This document shows, piece by piece, positions 7,781 through 17,219 of a stretch of 64,000 bases of DNA. The notes beneath the pieces were generated by a model that did no database searches, had not been told where the DNA came from, and worked only from the letters and a program-made list of their open reading frames with translations. Location of the stretch: contig NZ_BMUF01000008.1 of the NCBI RefSeq assembly GCF_014650055.1, positions 124,001-188,000 on the forward strand. Reading direction: 5' to 3'. Source of the DNA: Streptomyces malachitofuscus. GTDB lineage: Bacteria > Actinomycetota > Actinomycetes > Streptomycetales > Streptomycetaceae. Position numbers and translations under genes: made by a program. Numbering within the stretch: the first letter of the stretch is position 1; each line of letters starts with the position of its first letter.

Positions 7781-10171
7781 GTGGCCGAGGCGGCAGACTT
7801 CCAGGGGATGAGTCCCTCACCTGCCCGCCGCTGGCTGCGGCGCACCGGAGTCCTGCTCACCGGAGCGCCCCTGCTGGCAGGGCTCCTCCAGCTGCCGGCC
7901 GCGTCGCCTGCGGACGCCGCCGCCACGGACGCGTCGCAGGCCCCCACCGGTGCGGGCTCGGTCTCCGTGTCGGTCGACTCCCTGAGCCCCGGCGCACCGA
8001 CCGACGGCGACACCGTGACCGTGTCCGGAACGGTGACCAACAAGGGCAGGCAGACCGTCACCGACGCCCACGTGGGCCTGCGCCTCGGGCCCCTGCTGAA
8101 CACCCGCTCGGGGATCGACTCCATCGCCAGGAACGGCGACGACGTCCAGAGCACCGTCGGTCCGGAGATCGACGACAAGTACTCCGACAAGTTCTCGGAG
8201 CTCACCCCGGGGGTCTCGCAGCCCTTCACCATCTCGGTGCCGGTGGACGAGCTGAATCTGGGGCAGGACGGCGTCTACCAGCTGGCCGTCTCACTCGCCG
8301 GGGAGACGTCGGCCCAGCCGTGGGAGCAGACTCTCGGTGTCCAGCGGACCTTCCTCCCGTGGCAGCCCGAGGACGCCGACACGAAGACGAAGACGACGTT
8401 CATGTGGCCTCTGATCTCCACCGTCCACATGACAGCGGAGACGGGATCGGACGAGCAGCAGACACCGGTCTTCCACGACGACGACCTGGCCAAGGAGATC
8501 TCCCCGGGCGGCCGGCTGGACCGGATGGTGGCGCTGGGCAAGAACCTGGACGTCACCTGGGTGATCGATCCGGATCTGCTCGCGACCGTCGAGGCGATGA
8601 CCGGCCGGTACGAGATCCCCGGTGAGGGTGACGACAACCTCGTCGGCGCTCATCAGGAAGTCGCCAAGCGATGGCTCACCGAGGTCCAGGAGGCGGTGGC
8701 GGACAAGGAAGTCGTCGCGCTCCCGTTCGGTGACCCCGACCTGGCCTCCCTCGCCCACAACGGCACGTCCGTCACCGGGTCGCTGAGCCACCTCAAGGAA
8801 GCCACCGACGTCGCCTCCAGTACCGTGCAGTCGATTCTCCACGTGACGCCCACCACGGACTTCGCCTGGCCCGTCAACGGCGCCGTCGATCCCTCGGTCG
8901 TCAGGGTCGCCACGTCCGCCGGAGCGGACAAGGTGATCGCCCGCAGCGACACCTTCGAGGAGAGCGACCTGACGTACACGACCACAGCGCCCCGCCCCAT
9001 CGGCGGCGGCACTACGGCCGTCGTCGCGGACGCACGCCTGTCCACGGCGTTCCAGGGCGACATGACCAAGGCCTCCACATCGACGCTCGCGGTGCAGCGG
9101 TTCCTGGCCCAGAGCCTGACCCTCGGCCTGCAGACCGACCGGCAGCGCAGCGTCGTGGTCGCACCGCAGCGCACACCTTCCGCGAGCCAGGCGCAGACGA
9201 TGGCCGAAGCCTTCGGAAATCTCCAGGACGGCACCTGGTCCGAGTCCCAGAACCTCACGGCGGCTGCCAAGGCCAAACCGGATCCGGCAGCCGCCACCAA
9301 GGTCCCTCCGGCCTCCTCCTACCCCTCGTCACTGCGCAAGCAGGAGCTCCCGAAGTCGACGTTCGAGCAGATCGCCAGAACGCAGGACAAGCTCGACAAG
9401 TTCAAGGTGATCCTCTCCGACCCCTCCCGGGTGGTGACCCCGTTCGGACGCGCTCTCAACCGGGGCATGGCCGTGTCGTGGCGGGGCCGGGAGTCCGAGG
9501 CCGCGATCTACCGAAGCGGTGTCGAGTCCTATCTGGACGTGCTCATCAGCCAGGTGAGACTCATCGACAAGTCGGAGACGAAACTCTCCGGCCGGAGCGC
9601 CACGATCCCCGTGACGGTGCAGAACAACCTGGTGCAGGGCGTCGAGCACCTGGTGCTGCGGCTCACCTCCACCAACCCGACCCGCCTGGAGATCGGCGGG
9701 GACGCCTACGAGGAGCAGCCCGTCACCGTCTCCGGCGGCCACAGCCAGTCGGTGAAGTTCACCACGTCGGCCAACGCCAACGGCCGGGCAACGGTGGTCG
9801 CCCAGCTGTACACGCAGGACGGCCAGAAGTACGGCGACCCCGTCACGTTCGACGTCAAGGTCACCGAGATCACCGCCACAGTGATGCTGGTCATCGGCGG
9901 CGGCGTGCTGCTGCTCGTTCTCGCCGGCTTCCGGATGTACACCCAGCGCAAGCGCGCCGCGGCCCGCGACGCCGAGGAGCAGGGCGGGGAAGGTGAGGCC
10001 GACGAGGACACCGACGGCCCGCAGAACCCCGAGGCACGCGAGGCGCGTCTCCCCCAGGAGTCCGCGACGGACTCACGGAATGAGGACCCGGAGCAGCCGA
10101 GTGACCCGGCGCCGGACACCGCACCGGAAAGCGCCGACCCGTCCGGCACGGGTGAGAGAGTGGACCGTTGA
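7781..10171 (+). CDS. DUF6049-family secreted, membrane-anchored protein
   Basis: A 796-residue protein with a GTG start. An N-terminal signal peptide (about residues 18-47: RRTGVLLTGAPLLAGLLQLPAASPADAAA) is followed by a large extracytoplasmic region. That region opens with an Ig-like beta module (VSVSVDSLSPGAPTDGDTVT, about 55-150) and ends with another beta-rich domain (TIPVTVQNNLVQGVEHLVL). A single membrane helix lies near 697-720, followed by an acidic cytoplasmic tail. Mycobacteria have an analogous gene beside the MurJ homologue (Rv3909/Rv3910), which suggests an envelope role linked to MurJ. Function unknown. MurJ starts 43 bp downstream, probably in the same operon. Confidence 0.85.
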   Translation: MAEAADFQGMSPSPARRWLRRTGVLLTGAPLLAGLLQLPAASPADAAATDASQAPTGAGSVSVSVDSLSPGAPTDGDTVTVSGTVTNKGRQTVTDAHVGLRLGPLLNTRSGIDSIARNGDDVQSTVGPEIDDKYSDKFSELTPGVSQPFTISVPVDELNLGQDGVYQLAVSLAGETSAQPWEQTLGVQRTFLPWQPEDADTKTKTTFMWPLISTVHMTAETGSDEQQTPVFHDDDLAKEISPGGRLDRMVALGKNLDVTWVIDPDLLATVEAMTGRYEIPGEGDDNLVGAHQEVAKRWLTEVQEAVADKEVVALPFGDPDLASLAHNGTSVTGSLSHLKEATDVASSTVQSILHVTPTTDFAWPVNGAVDPSVVRVATSAGADKVIARSDTFEESDLTYTTTAPRPIGGGTTAVVADARLSTAFQGDMTKASTSTLAVQRFLAQSLTLGLQTDRQRSVVVAPQRTPSASQAQTMAEAFGNLQDGTWSESQNLTAAAKAKPDPAAATKVPPASSYPSSLRKQELPKSTFEQIARTQDKLDKFKVILSDPSRVVTPFGRALNRGMAVSWRGRESEAAIYRSGVESYLDVLISQVRLIDKSETKLSGRSATIPVTVQNNLVQGVEHLVLRLTSTNPTRLEIGGDAYEEQPVTVSGGHSQSVKFTTSANANGRATVVAQLYTQDGQKYGDPVTFDVKVTEITATVMLVIGGGVLLLVLAGFRMYTQRKRAAARDAEEQGGEGEADEDTDGPQNPEAREARLPQESATDSRNEDPEQPSDPAPDTAPESADPSGTGERVDR

Positions 10172-10214
10172 GGATGTCGTGGCCGTGGGCCCGGGACGAT
10201 GAGGTGGGGTAACC

Positions 10215-12530
10215 ATGAACGCGCCGTACGACGGTGACCGCGGCCACGCCGCGGGCAACTCGGGCCATCCCGAGTCGGACCCCTCCCAGGGTCCGCCGCC
10301 CGGGCACGACCAGGTGCCACAGCCACCCCCCGACGTGTACGTCCAGGACGCCTACGACCAGGATCCCTACCGGGCGCAGGACATCGCCGCCCAGGACCCG
10401 GTCGCTGAGGCGCTGTACGACCGCGCCGCGCACCCGCCGCCCCCACCGGGCACCTACCCCCCTCAGCAGCCGCTCTACGGGCAGCCTCCCCAGTCGCCGT
10501 ACGCTCCCGACCCGCGGGTGTGGGCCCCGACGCCCGCACCCGAGCCGGACGGCCCGACGCAGTACCTGCCGTACGGCGACGACCCGCGCACGACCCAGTT
10601 CGTGGGCGTGGACGACCTGGTCGGCCAGGCCGGCGACCAGCGCCACGAACCGGATGCCTTCGCCCATCTCTTCCGCGACCAGCAGCAGAGTGGCGCCTTC
10701 CCGGATCAGCAGCAGGGCGGTGGACACCCCCCACAGCACGGTGGTGGACACGCGCCGGTGAACGGCGGGCAGCACTACGCGCCCGCACCGGTGCCGGGCC
10801 CGGCGTCCCCGTCGCCCGGCCACTACGCGGGCGCCACCCCGCCGCCTGCCGCCGAAGCACCCGTCCCTGAGGCACCTCCCGCCGCGGCGCCGAAGAAGGG
10901 CGGCCGTGCCGGAGGGCTGCTGAAGTCGAGCGCCGTGATGGCGGCGGGCACGATGGTGTCCCGCCTCACGGGGTTCATCCGCTCCGCGATGATCGTCTCG
11001 GCGCTCGGCCTCGCTCTTCTGGGCGAGTCCTTCCAGATCGCCTACCAGCTGCCGACGATGATCTACATCCTGACCGTCGGCGGCGGCCTCAACTCGGTGT
11101 TCGTGCCGCAGCTCGTCCGAGCGATGAAGGACGACGAGGACGGGGGGGAGGCGTACGCCAACCGCCTGCTGACACTCGTGATGGTGGCCCTTGCCGCGCT
11201 CACCGCCGTCGCGTGGCTGGCCGCCCCGCTCCTGGTGCGTGCCCTGTCGGTCCCGGTCGCCAACGACCCCGCGGCCAATGACGTCGCCGTCAGCTTCACC
11301 CGCTTCTTCCTGCCCTCGATCTTCTTCATGGGCATTCACGTGGTGATGGGTCAGATCCTGAACGCCCGCGGCCGGTTCGGCGCGATGATGTGGACCCCGG
11401 TCCTGAACAACATCGTCATCATCGTCACCCTCGGCACGTTCATCTGGGTCTACGGCACCGCCGCGGACTCGGACATGAAGGTCACCAACATCCCGCCGGA
11501 GGGACTGCGGCTGCTCGGCGTCGGCGTCCTGCTCGGACTCGTCGTCCAGGCCCTGGCGATGATTCCGTACCTGCGCGAGACCGGATTCCGTATCCGTCTG
11601 CGCTTCGACTGGAAGGGCCACGGGCTCGGCAAGGCCGCCATGCTCGCCAAGTGGACCATCCTCTTCGTCCTCGCCAACCAGGCGGGCGCCCTCGTCGTCT
11701 CCCAGCTGGCAACCGCGTCGGTCAAGGACACGAACATCGCCGGCACGGGCTTCAGCGCCTACTCCAACGCCCAGCTGATCTGGGGCCTGCCCCAGGCCAT
11801 CATCACGGTCTCCCTGATGGCCGCTCTCCTGCCCCGTATCTCGCGCTCGGCGGCCGACGACGACGCCGGTGCCGTCCGCGACGACATCTCCCAGGGACTG
11901 CGCACCACCGCCGTCGCCATCGTGCCGGTCGCCTTCGGCTTCGTCTCGCTCGGCATCCCGATGTGCACGCTGATGTTCGGCTCCTCGGGCACCGGCGCCG
12001 CCACCAACATGGGCTACATGCTGATGGCCTTCGGCCTCGGCCTGATCCCCTATTCGGTGCAGTACGTCGTGCTGCGTGCCTTCTACGCGTACGAGGACAC
12101 CCGGACCCCCTTCTACAACACCGTCATCGTGGCCGCCGGCAACGCCGTCGCCTCGGGCATCTGCTTCATCGTGCTTCCGGCCCGCTGGGCCGTGGTCGGC
12201 ATGTCCGCCTCCTACGGCCTGGCCTACGTGATCGGTGTGGGCGTCGCGTGGCGGCGGCTGCGCAAGCGCCTGGGGGGCGACCTGGACGGCGCCCGGGTGC
12301 TGCGGACCTACGCCCGGCTGTGCATCGCCTCCGTACCGGCCGCCCTGCTCAGCGGCGCGGCCTGCTACGGAATCAGCCGGGCACTGGGCCAGGGGGTCAT
12401 GGGCTCGTTCGCCGCGCTGCTGGGCGGAGGGGCCGTCCTGCTCGGAATCTTCTACGTGGCGGCCCGGCGCATGCGTATCGACGAAGTCAACTCATTGGTC
12501 GGTATGGTGCGCGGACGCCTGGGACGCTGA
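10215..12530 (+). CDS. murJ: Lipid II flippase MurJ with long N-terminal extension
   Basis: Moves lipid II across the membrane for peptidoglycan synthesis. The 771-residue protein has about 235 residues of Pro/Gln/Gly/Tyr-rich sequence, probably disordered and cytoplasmic, before the transmembrane core. The core (about 236-770) has the MviN/MurJ pattern SSAVMAAGTMVSRLTGFIRS, about 14 helices and the family motif LRAFYAYEDTRTPF. An SD (GAGGTGGGG) precedes the ATG at 10215. In mycobacteria the same protein continues into a cytoplasmic pseudokinase domain; here that part is a separate gene 134 bp downstream. Confidence 0.95.
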   Translation: MNAPYDGDRGHAAGNSGHPESDPSQGPPPGHDQVPQPPPDVYVQDAYDQDPYRAQDIAAQDPVAEALYDRAAHPPPPPGTYPPQQPLYGQPPQSPYAPDPRVWAPTPAPEPDGPTQYLPYGDDPRTTQFVGVDDLVGQAGDQRHEPDAFAHLFRDQQQSGAFPDQQQGGGHPPQHGGGHAPVNGGQHYAPAPVPGPASPSPGHYAGATPPPAAEAPVPEAPPAAAPKKGGRAGGLLKSSAVMAAGTMVSRLTGFIRSAMIVSALGLALLGESFQIAYQLPTMIYILTVGGGLNSVFVPQLVRAMKDDEDGGEAYANRLLTLVMVALAALTAVAWLAAPLLVRALSVPVANDPAANDVAVSFTRFFLPSIFFMGIHVVMGQILNARGRFGAMMWTPVLNNIVIIVTLGTFIWVYGTAADSDMKVTNIPPEGLRLLGVGVLLGLVVQALAMIPYLRETGFRIRLRFDWKGHGLGKAAMLAKWTILFVLANQAGALVVSQLATASVKDTNIAGTGFSAYSNAQLIWGLPQAIITVSLMAALLPRISRSAADDDAGAVRDDISQGLRTTAVAIVPVAFGFVSLGIPMCTLMFGSSGTGAATNMGYMLMAFGLGLIPYSVQYVVLRAFYAYEDTRTPFYNTVIVAAGNAVASGICFIVLPARWAVVGMSASYGLAYVIGVGVAWRRLRKRLGGDLDGARVLRTYARLCIASVPAALLSGAACYGISRALGQGVMGSFAALLGGGAVLLGIFYVAARRMRIDEVNSLVGMVRGRLGR

Positions 12531-12664
12531 GTCGGGGGGTAGGCGCACAACCATCAACAGCCCCTGTGTGTCGTGCATAGCGGCGGACTGTGGGCACAAT
12601 TGGTCTCGGCGTCGGACGGGCGCGCAAGGCCGACGCGCAACGGATGGGGAGGCAGGGAACGACG

Positions 12665-14353
12665 GTGGCGGAACGGAGCACAGCTGCCGTCGACGTGGCA
12701 GACAACAGCGGCGAGCAGCCGCTGACCGCAGAGGCGGACCAGTCCACGGCCGACGGGGTGGCCAAGAACCGGGAGCGGGACACGGACAGCGACGAGGCAC
12801 AGGAGAGCACCGGGGCCGACGGCTCCGAGAAGACCTCGCCGCCCGAACTGCACAGCGGCCACAAGCTCGCCAGACGCTACCGCCTCGAAGAGTGCGTCAC
12901 CCGTCTGGATGGATTCAGCAGTTGGCGTGCCGTGGACGAAATGCTCCGCCGCGCCGTCGGGGTCCACATCCTGCCCGCCGACCACTCGCGTGCCCGTTCC
13001 GTGCTGGCCGCGGCCCGCTCCTCCGCCCTGCTGGGCGACCCGCGCTTCGTCCAGGTGCTGGACGCCGTCGAGGAGAATGACGTCGTCTACGTCGTCCACG
13101 AGTGGCTTCCCGACGCCACCGAGCTGACCACGCTCCTGGCGGCCGGACCGCTGGAGGTGTACGACGCCTACCAGATGGTCAGTCAGGTCTCCGCCGCCAT
13201 GGCCGCTGCGCACCGCGAGGGTCTCGCCCATCTGCGTCTCAACCCCAACGCGGTGCTCCGTACCTCGACCGGCCAGTGGCGCATCCGCGGCCTCGCCGTG
13301 AACGCGGCACTGCGCGGCGTCAGCTCCGACACCCCGCAGCGCACCGACACCGAGTCCATCGGCGCCCTGCTCTACGCGGCGCTCACCCAGCGCTGGCCGT
13401 ACGAGAGCGATGCCTACGGCCTGTCGGGCCTGCCCAAGGACATCGGGCTGATTCCACCCGATCAGGTGCGTGCCGGTGTTCACCGCGGCCTGTCCGAGCT
13501 GGCCATGCGCGCGCTCGCCAACGACGGCGCCACCGCGTCCCGCCACGAGTCGCCCTGCACCACACCGGAGGAACTGGTGAAGGCGATCGGGGAGATGCCT
13601 CGCATCCGCCCGCCGGAGCCGGCCTTCACCACGCCGCCCGACTACCAGCGCACCACGTACCAGCAGGGCACCTACGGCCGGCCGGCGCCGCGTCCCGGGG
13701 TCGCCCAGCCGGCGGCGGTTCCGCCTCCGCCGCTGCAGAGCCGCACGGGCAAGGCGCTCAAGTGGGCCGTCTCGGCCCTGCTGATTGCCGCGCTGGGGCT
13801 GGGCAGTTGGCAGCTCGCGGACGCCCTCATGGAGCAGGGCGGCAAGGCGGACGACACCAACAAAACCCAGACGACGGAGGGCGACGACAAGAGTCCCAAG
13901 AAGCCCGCCAGCAAGCCGATAGCGATCCAGGGCGCACAGGACTTCGACCCGTTCGGCAGCGACGGCTCCGAGAAGCCGGGTGACGTGGGCAAGGTGTACG
14001 ACAGCGCGCCCGGTACGTACTGGCAGACGGACTACTACCTGAGCACGGACTTCGGACGGCTGAAGTCCGGTGTCGGTGTGATCCTCGATCTCGGCAAGAG
14101 CCAGAACGTCGGAAAGGTCACCGTCTCCTTCGTGGGGAACACCTCGGTCGAGCTGCGCGCCGCCTCCGGCGACACACAGCCCACATCCTTCGACGGTTAC
14201 TCCAAGGTCGCCGAGGGATCCGGTTCCACTGTGACCCTCAAGCCCCGGAAACCGGTCGAGTCCCGGTACCTTCTGGTGTGGCTGACCGAACTGCCGCAGA
14301 CCAGTGACGGCAACTTCCGTGGCCGCGTCGTGGACGTCAAGGTGAGCAGCTAG
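12665..14353 (+). CDS. Pseudokinase with membrane anchor and extracytoplasmic beta domain (MurJ partner)
   Basis: A 562-residue protein. I chose the GTG at 12665 because GGGGAGGCAGGGA lies just upstream. A disordered acidic N-terminus is followed by a kinase fold (about residues 65-300) without catalytic residues: no glycine-rich loop, Val in place of the ATP-binding Lys (VGVHILPA), HLRLNPN instead of HRDxxxxN, and RGLA instead of DFG. Then come a Pro-rich linker, one TM (about 360-385, ALKWAVSALLIAALGLGSW) and a C-terminal beta domain (TYWQTDYYLSTDFGRLK onward) resembling discoidin-type carbohydrate binding. The order kinase-TM-beta matches the C-terminal half of mycobacterial MviN. Role inferred: an FHA-regulated brake on MurJ. 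Confidence 0.85.
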   Translation: MAERSTAAVDVADNSGEQPLTAEADQSTADGVAKNRERDTDSDEAQESTGADGSEKTSPPELHSGHKLARRYRLEECVTRLDGFSSWRAVDEMLRRAVGVHILPADHSRARSVLAAARSSALLGDPRFVQVLDAVEENDVVYVVHEWLPDATELTTLLAAGPLEVYDAYQMVSQVSAAMAAAHREGLAHLRLNPNAVLRTSTGQWRIRGLAVNAALRGVSSDTPQRTDTESIGALLYAALTQRWPYESDAYGLSGLPKDIGLIPPDQVRAGVHRGLSELAMRALANDGATASRHESPCTTPEELVKAIGEMPRIRPPEPAFTTPPDYQRTTYQQGTYGRPAPRPGVAQPAAVPPPPLQSRTGKALKWAVSALLIAALGLGSWQLADALMEQGGKADDTNKTQTTEGDDKSPKKPASKPIAIQGAQDFDPFGSDGSEKPGDVGKVYDSAPGTYWQTDYYLSTDFGRLKSGVGVILDLGKSQNVGKVTVSFVGNTSVELRAASGDTQPTSFDGYSKVAEGSGSTVTLKPRKPVESRYLLVWLTELPQTSDGNFRGRVVDVKVSS

Positions 14354-14381
14354 GCCTTCTGCGACGAGGGGAGGACGGCCG

Positions 14382-15104
14382 ATGGCGGACGGCGCTGCAT
14401 TCGAAGAGGCGAGTGACCAGGAGCTGCTCACTCGCCATGTGGAGGGCGACCCGGATGCCTTCGGGGAGCTCGTGCGCCGGCACCGCGACCGGCTCTGGGC
14501 CGTGGCCCTGCGCACGCTGGGCGACCGCGAGGAAGCCGCTGACGCCGTCCAGGACGCCCTCGTCTCCGCTTACCGGGCCGCCCACACCTTCCGAGGCCAG
14601 TCGGCCGTCACGACGTGGCTGCACCGGATCACCGTGAACGCGTGTCTGGACCGCGCCCGGAAGGCCGCCTCCCGGAAGACCGCGCCGGTCGACGACACGG
14701 AGCGCCTGGAGCAGCTGCTCGAGCCCCACGAGTCCGCCTCGGCGCCCGCGGAACGCAATGATCTGCACCGCCAGCTCATCGAAGCGATGGGCACCCTCCC
14801 GCCCGATCAGCGGGCCGCGCTCGTTCTCGTGGACATGCAGGGCTACCCGGTCGCGGAAGCAGCCCGCATTCTCGATGTGCCCACCGGCACGGTGAAGAGC
14901 CGCTGTGCTCGCGGCAGAGCCAGACTCCTGCCCCTGCTCACTCATCTACGGCCGGACGGCACCGGTGAGGGCAAGAGAGGGGAGACACGGAACCGGACAC
15001 CGGGGACATCCGTCCCACCCGCAGCGGGTCCCCGGCGACCGGACCCGCAGGACGCAGGATCGAATGACCCGGCTGCAGCGAAGGGCGGAGGTGGGCGAGC
15101 GTGA
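14382..15104 (+). CDS. sigM: ECF sigma factor SigM
   Basis: A 240-residue extracytoplasmic-function sigma factor. Sigma-2 (about residues 15-90) has ELVRRHRDRLWAVALRTLGD and EEAADAVQDALVSAYR. Sigma-4 (about 125-180) has LPPDQRAALVLVDMQGYPVAEAA and GTVKSRCARGRARL. Between residue 190 and the end is a Pro/Gly/Asn-rich tail that most ECF factors lack. SD GAGGGGAGGA precedes the ATG. The 3' end overlaps the anti-sigma gene by 4 bp (GTGA), a sign of translational coupling. The name follows its position beside murJ and trxBA, as in mycobacteria. Confidence 0.9.
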   Translation: MADGAAFEEASDQELLTRHVEGDPDAFGELVRRHRDRLWAVALRTLGDREEAADAVQDALVSAYRAAHTFRGQSAVTTWLHRITVNACLDRARKAASRKTAPVDDTERLEQLLEPHESASAPAERNDLHRQLIEAMGTLPPDQRAALVLVDMQGYPVAEAARILDVPTGTVKSRCARGRARLLPLLTHLRPDGTGEGKRGETRNRTPGTSVPPAAGPRRPDPQDAGSNDPAAAKGGGGRA

Positions 15105-16015
15105 CGTCGACGAAAGACATGGCGGAGCACCCGGACGTCGCGGAGATCTCCGACCTCACCGAAGGGCTGCTCCCGTCGGCCCGGAGCACGGACGTACGCC
15201 GGCATCTGGAGGCGTGCGAACTCTGCGCGGATGTCCATGCCTCACTCGAGGAGATCCGGGACCTGCTCGGCGCGGTGCCGGGGCCGCCCCGCATGCCCGA
15301 CGAGGTCGCGAGGCGTATCGACGCGGCTCTGGCCGCGGAGGCCCTGCTGCACGCCACCGCTCCCGAGCCCGAGACCGCCGGAGAGATCCCGGCCGTCTCT
15401 CCCGCATCGTCCGACGCCGATCGCGCGCATGTTTCACGTGAAACATCGACGCCTTCGAGCCGACCGACCGGACGTCCTCGCCCCTCCACGACAGGCCCGG
15501 GCCGCAAGAACCGCCTCCCGGGCGGGCGCCGACGGATCGCGGTCCTGGGGACCGTGTTCACCGTTGCGGCGCTGGGACTCGGATCGGTGGTGCTGTCGTC
15601 CCTGAACGACGACACGGGACCGGACGACGGGCAACGGACGACGGCCTCGGACACCTTCTCCGAGGAGAAGCTGGAGAGGCAGGTCACCGATCTTCTGGCA
15701 CGGAGCCAGCAGAAGGGCAACGGTTCCAGCTCCCCGCACACCTTCGGACTGGAATCGGAGTCCGGCGCGGCGAACCCCAGGGTTCTCAAGGCGCCCTCGG
15801 TACCGGAGTGCGTCCGCGAGGGCATCGGCCGCAATGATGCCGCCCTCGCCACCGAGCAGGGCATCTTCAGGGGAGAGCAAGCACTGCTCGTAGTGCTTCC
15901 CGATACGTCGGACGACACCCGCGTGACCGCGTACATCGTCGAGGCGACGTGCGTGAGCAACCCGTCCTCGTCGACTACGGCGAAGGTGCTGCTGAAGCAC
16001 TCCTACACGCGCTGA
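15101..16015 (+). CDS. Anti-sigma factor for SigM, single-pass membrane protein
   Basis: A 304-residue protein starting at GTG in a 4-bp overlap with sigM. The N-terminal cytoplasmic domain has the zinc-binding anti-sigma pattern HLEACELC (His-x3-Cys-x2-Cys, near residues 36-43). A disordered linker (about 85-150) contains an in-frame parS encoding VSRET at 111-115. One membrane helix follows (about 148-168, IAVLGTVFTVAALGLGSVVL), then an extracytoplasmic domain of about 135 residues with two cysteines. It probably holds SigM inactive until an envelope or redox signal arrives; inferred from domains and coupling. Confidence 0.87.
   Translation: MTSTKDMAEHPDVAEISDLTEGLLPSARSTDVRRHLEACELCADVHASLEEIRDLLGAVPGPPRMPDEVARRIDAALAAEALLHATAPEPETAGEIPAVSPASSDADRAHVSRETSTPSSRPTGRPRPSTTGPGRKNRLPGGRRRIAVLGTVFTVAALGLGSVVLSSLNDDTGPDDGQRTTASDTFSEEKLERQVTDLLARSQQKGNGSSSPHTFGLESESGAANPRVLKAPSVPECVREGIGRNDAALATEQGIFRGEQALLVVLPDTSDDTRVTAYIVEATCVSNPSSSTTAKVLLKHSYTR
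15431..15444. other. parS: parS site (perfect), inside the anti-sigma gene
   Basis: GTTTCACGTGAAAC lies in the coding sequence and is read GTT-TCA-CGT-GAA-AC, giving Val-Ser-Arg-Glu-Thr at residues 111-115, in the disordered linker before the membrane helix. Confidence 0.93.
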
Positions 16016-16109
16016 CGATCGACGCTTGGTCCCCACCCTGCGTGAGAGCCCGTACGGTGTGGGCCCTCCCGTGCCGACAGGGGGTTGTACCCGTGTGCCC
16101 GGTCACGGC

Positions 16110-16136
16110 GGGAATGCCTGCCCCTTAGGATCCGTT
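16110..16136 (+). promoter_or_regulatory. SigR-type promoter of trxB, GGGAAT-N18-GTT
   Basis: GGGAAT (16110-16115), exactly 18 bp, then GTT (16134-16136). This matches the disulfide-stress sigma factor SigR consensus, and trxBA is a classic SigR target in S. coelicolor. It lies 74 bp upstream of the trxB start. Confidence 0.85.
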
Positions 16137-16209
16137 GGGTGGGGTGAGAGGTCCGACAACGAAGCTCCCCCCGGTCGAACGACGCAGACCAGAGACGAGG
16201 AAACAAGCC

Positions 16210-17178
16210 GTGAGCGACGTCCGTAACGTGATCATCATCGGCTCGGGGCCCGCCGGCTACACGGCGGCGCTCTATACCGCCCGTGCGTCGCTGAAGCCCC
16301 TGGTGTTCGAGGGCGCTGTCACCGCCGGTGGCGCGCTGATGAACACCACCGAGGTCGAGAACTTCCCCGGCTTCCAGGACGGCATCATGGGCCCCGAGCT
16401 CATGGACAACATGCGCGCCCAGTCGGAGCGCTTCGGTGCCGAGCTCGTTCCGGACGACGTGGTCTCCGTCGATCTGACCGGTGACATCAAGACCGTCACC
16501 GACACCGCCGGCACGGTCCACAAGGCGAAGGCCGTCATCGTCGCCACCGGCTCGCAGCACCGCAAGCTCGGACTGCCGAACGAGGACGCCCTCTCCGGAC
16601 GCGGTGTCTCGTGGTGCGCAACGTGTGACGGCTTCTTCTTCAAGGACCAGGACATCGCCGTGATCGGCGGCGGCGACACCGCGATGGAGGAGGCCACCTT
16701 CCTCTCCCGCTTCGCCAAGTCCGTGACGATCGTCCACCGCCGCGACACCCTGCGCGCCTCCAAGGCGATGCAGGAGCGTGCCTTCGCCGACCCGAAGATC
16801 TCGTTCGTCTGGGACAGCGAGGTCGCCGAGGTCCAGGGCGACCAGAAGCTCTCGGGTCTGAAGCTGCGCAACGTCAAGACCGGCGAGCTCTCCGACCTGG
16901 CAGTCACCGGCCTGTTCATCGCAATCGGTCACGACCCGCGCACCGAGCTCTTCAAGGGCCAGCTGGAGCTGGACGAGGAGGGCTACCTGAAGGTCGACGC
17001 ACCGTCGACCCGCACGAATGTCACCGGTGTCTTCGCGGCCGGCGACGTGGTCGACCACACCTACCGCCAGGCGATCACCGCGGCCGGCACAGGCTGTTCC
17101 GCCGCCCTCGACGCCGAGCGCTTCCTCGCCGCCCTCTCGGACGAGGAGAAGCCCGAGCCCGAGAAGACCGCTGTCTGA
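16210..17178 (+). CDS. trxB: Thioredoxin-disulfide reductase
   Basis: An FAD/NADPH enzyme that reduces thioredoxin in the cytoplasm. The 322-residue protein has the FAD motif GSGPAGYTAALYTARA (near residues 11-26), the redox pair WCATCDG (Cys136 and Cys139), the NADPH-binding stretch VIGGGDTAMEEATFL, HRRDTLRAS, and the C-terminal FAD motif GVFAAGDVVDHTYRQ. I chose the GTG at 16210 (VSDVRNVIIIGSG) because the Rossmann fold starts 6 residues later and GACGAGGAAA can serve as SD. It is followed 41 bp later by trxA. Expression probably follows the SigR promoter upstream. Confidence 0.97.
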   Translation: MSDVRNVIIIGSGPAGYTAALYTARASLKPLVFEGAVTAGGALMNTTEVENFPGFQDGIMGPELMDNMRAQSERFGAELVPDDVVSVDLTGDIKTVTDTAGTVHKAKAVIVATGSQHRKLGLPNEDALSGRGVSWCATCDGFFFKDQDIAVIGGGDTAMEEATFLSRFAKSVTIVHRRDTLRASKAMQERAFADPKISFVWDSEVAEVQGDQKLSGLKLRNVKTGELSDLAVTGLFIAIGHDPRTELFKGQLELDEEGYLKVDAPSTRTNVTGVFAAGDVVDHTYRQAITAAGTGCSAALDAERFLAALSDEEKPEPEKTAV

Positions 17179-17219
17179 CCCCCACCCGCCCCACGCACCA
17201 ACCAGTTAAGGAGCCCGCC

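Noticed and set aside
9891..11621. 576-codon minus-strand frame over murJ
   Set aside because: Shadow; the plus strand encodes the complete MurJ.
12554..14515. 653-codon open frame opposite the pseudokinase gene
   Set aside because: Antisense shadow; the plus strand shows SD, start and domain structure.
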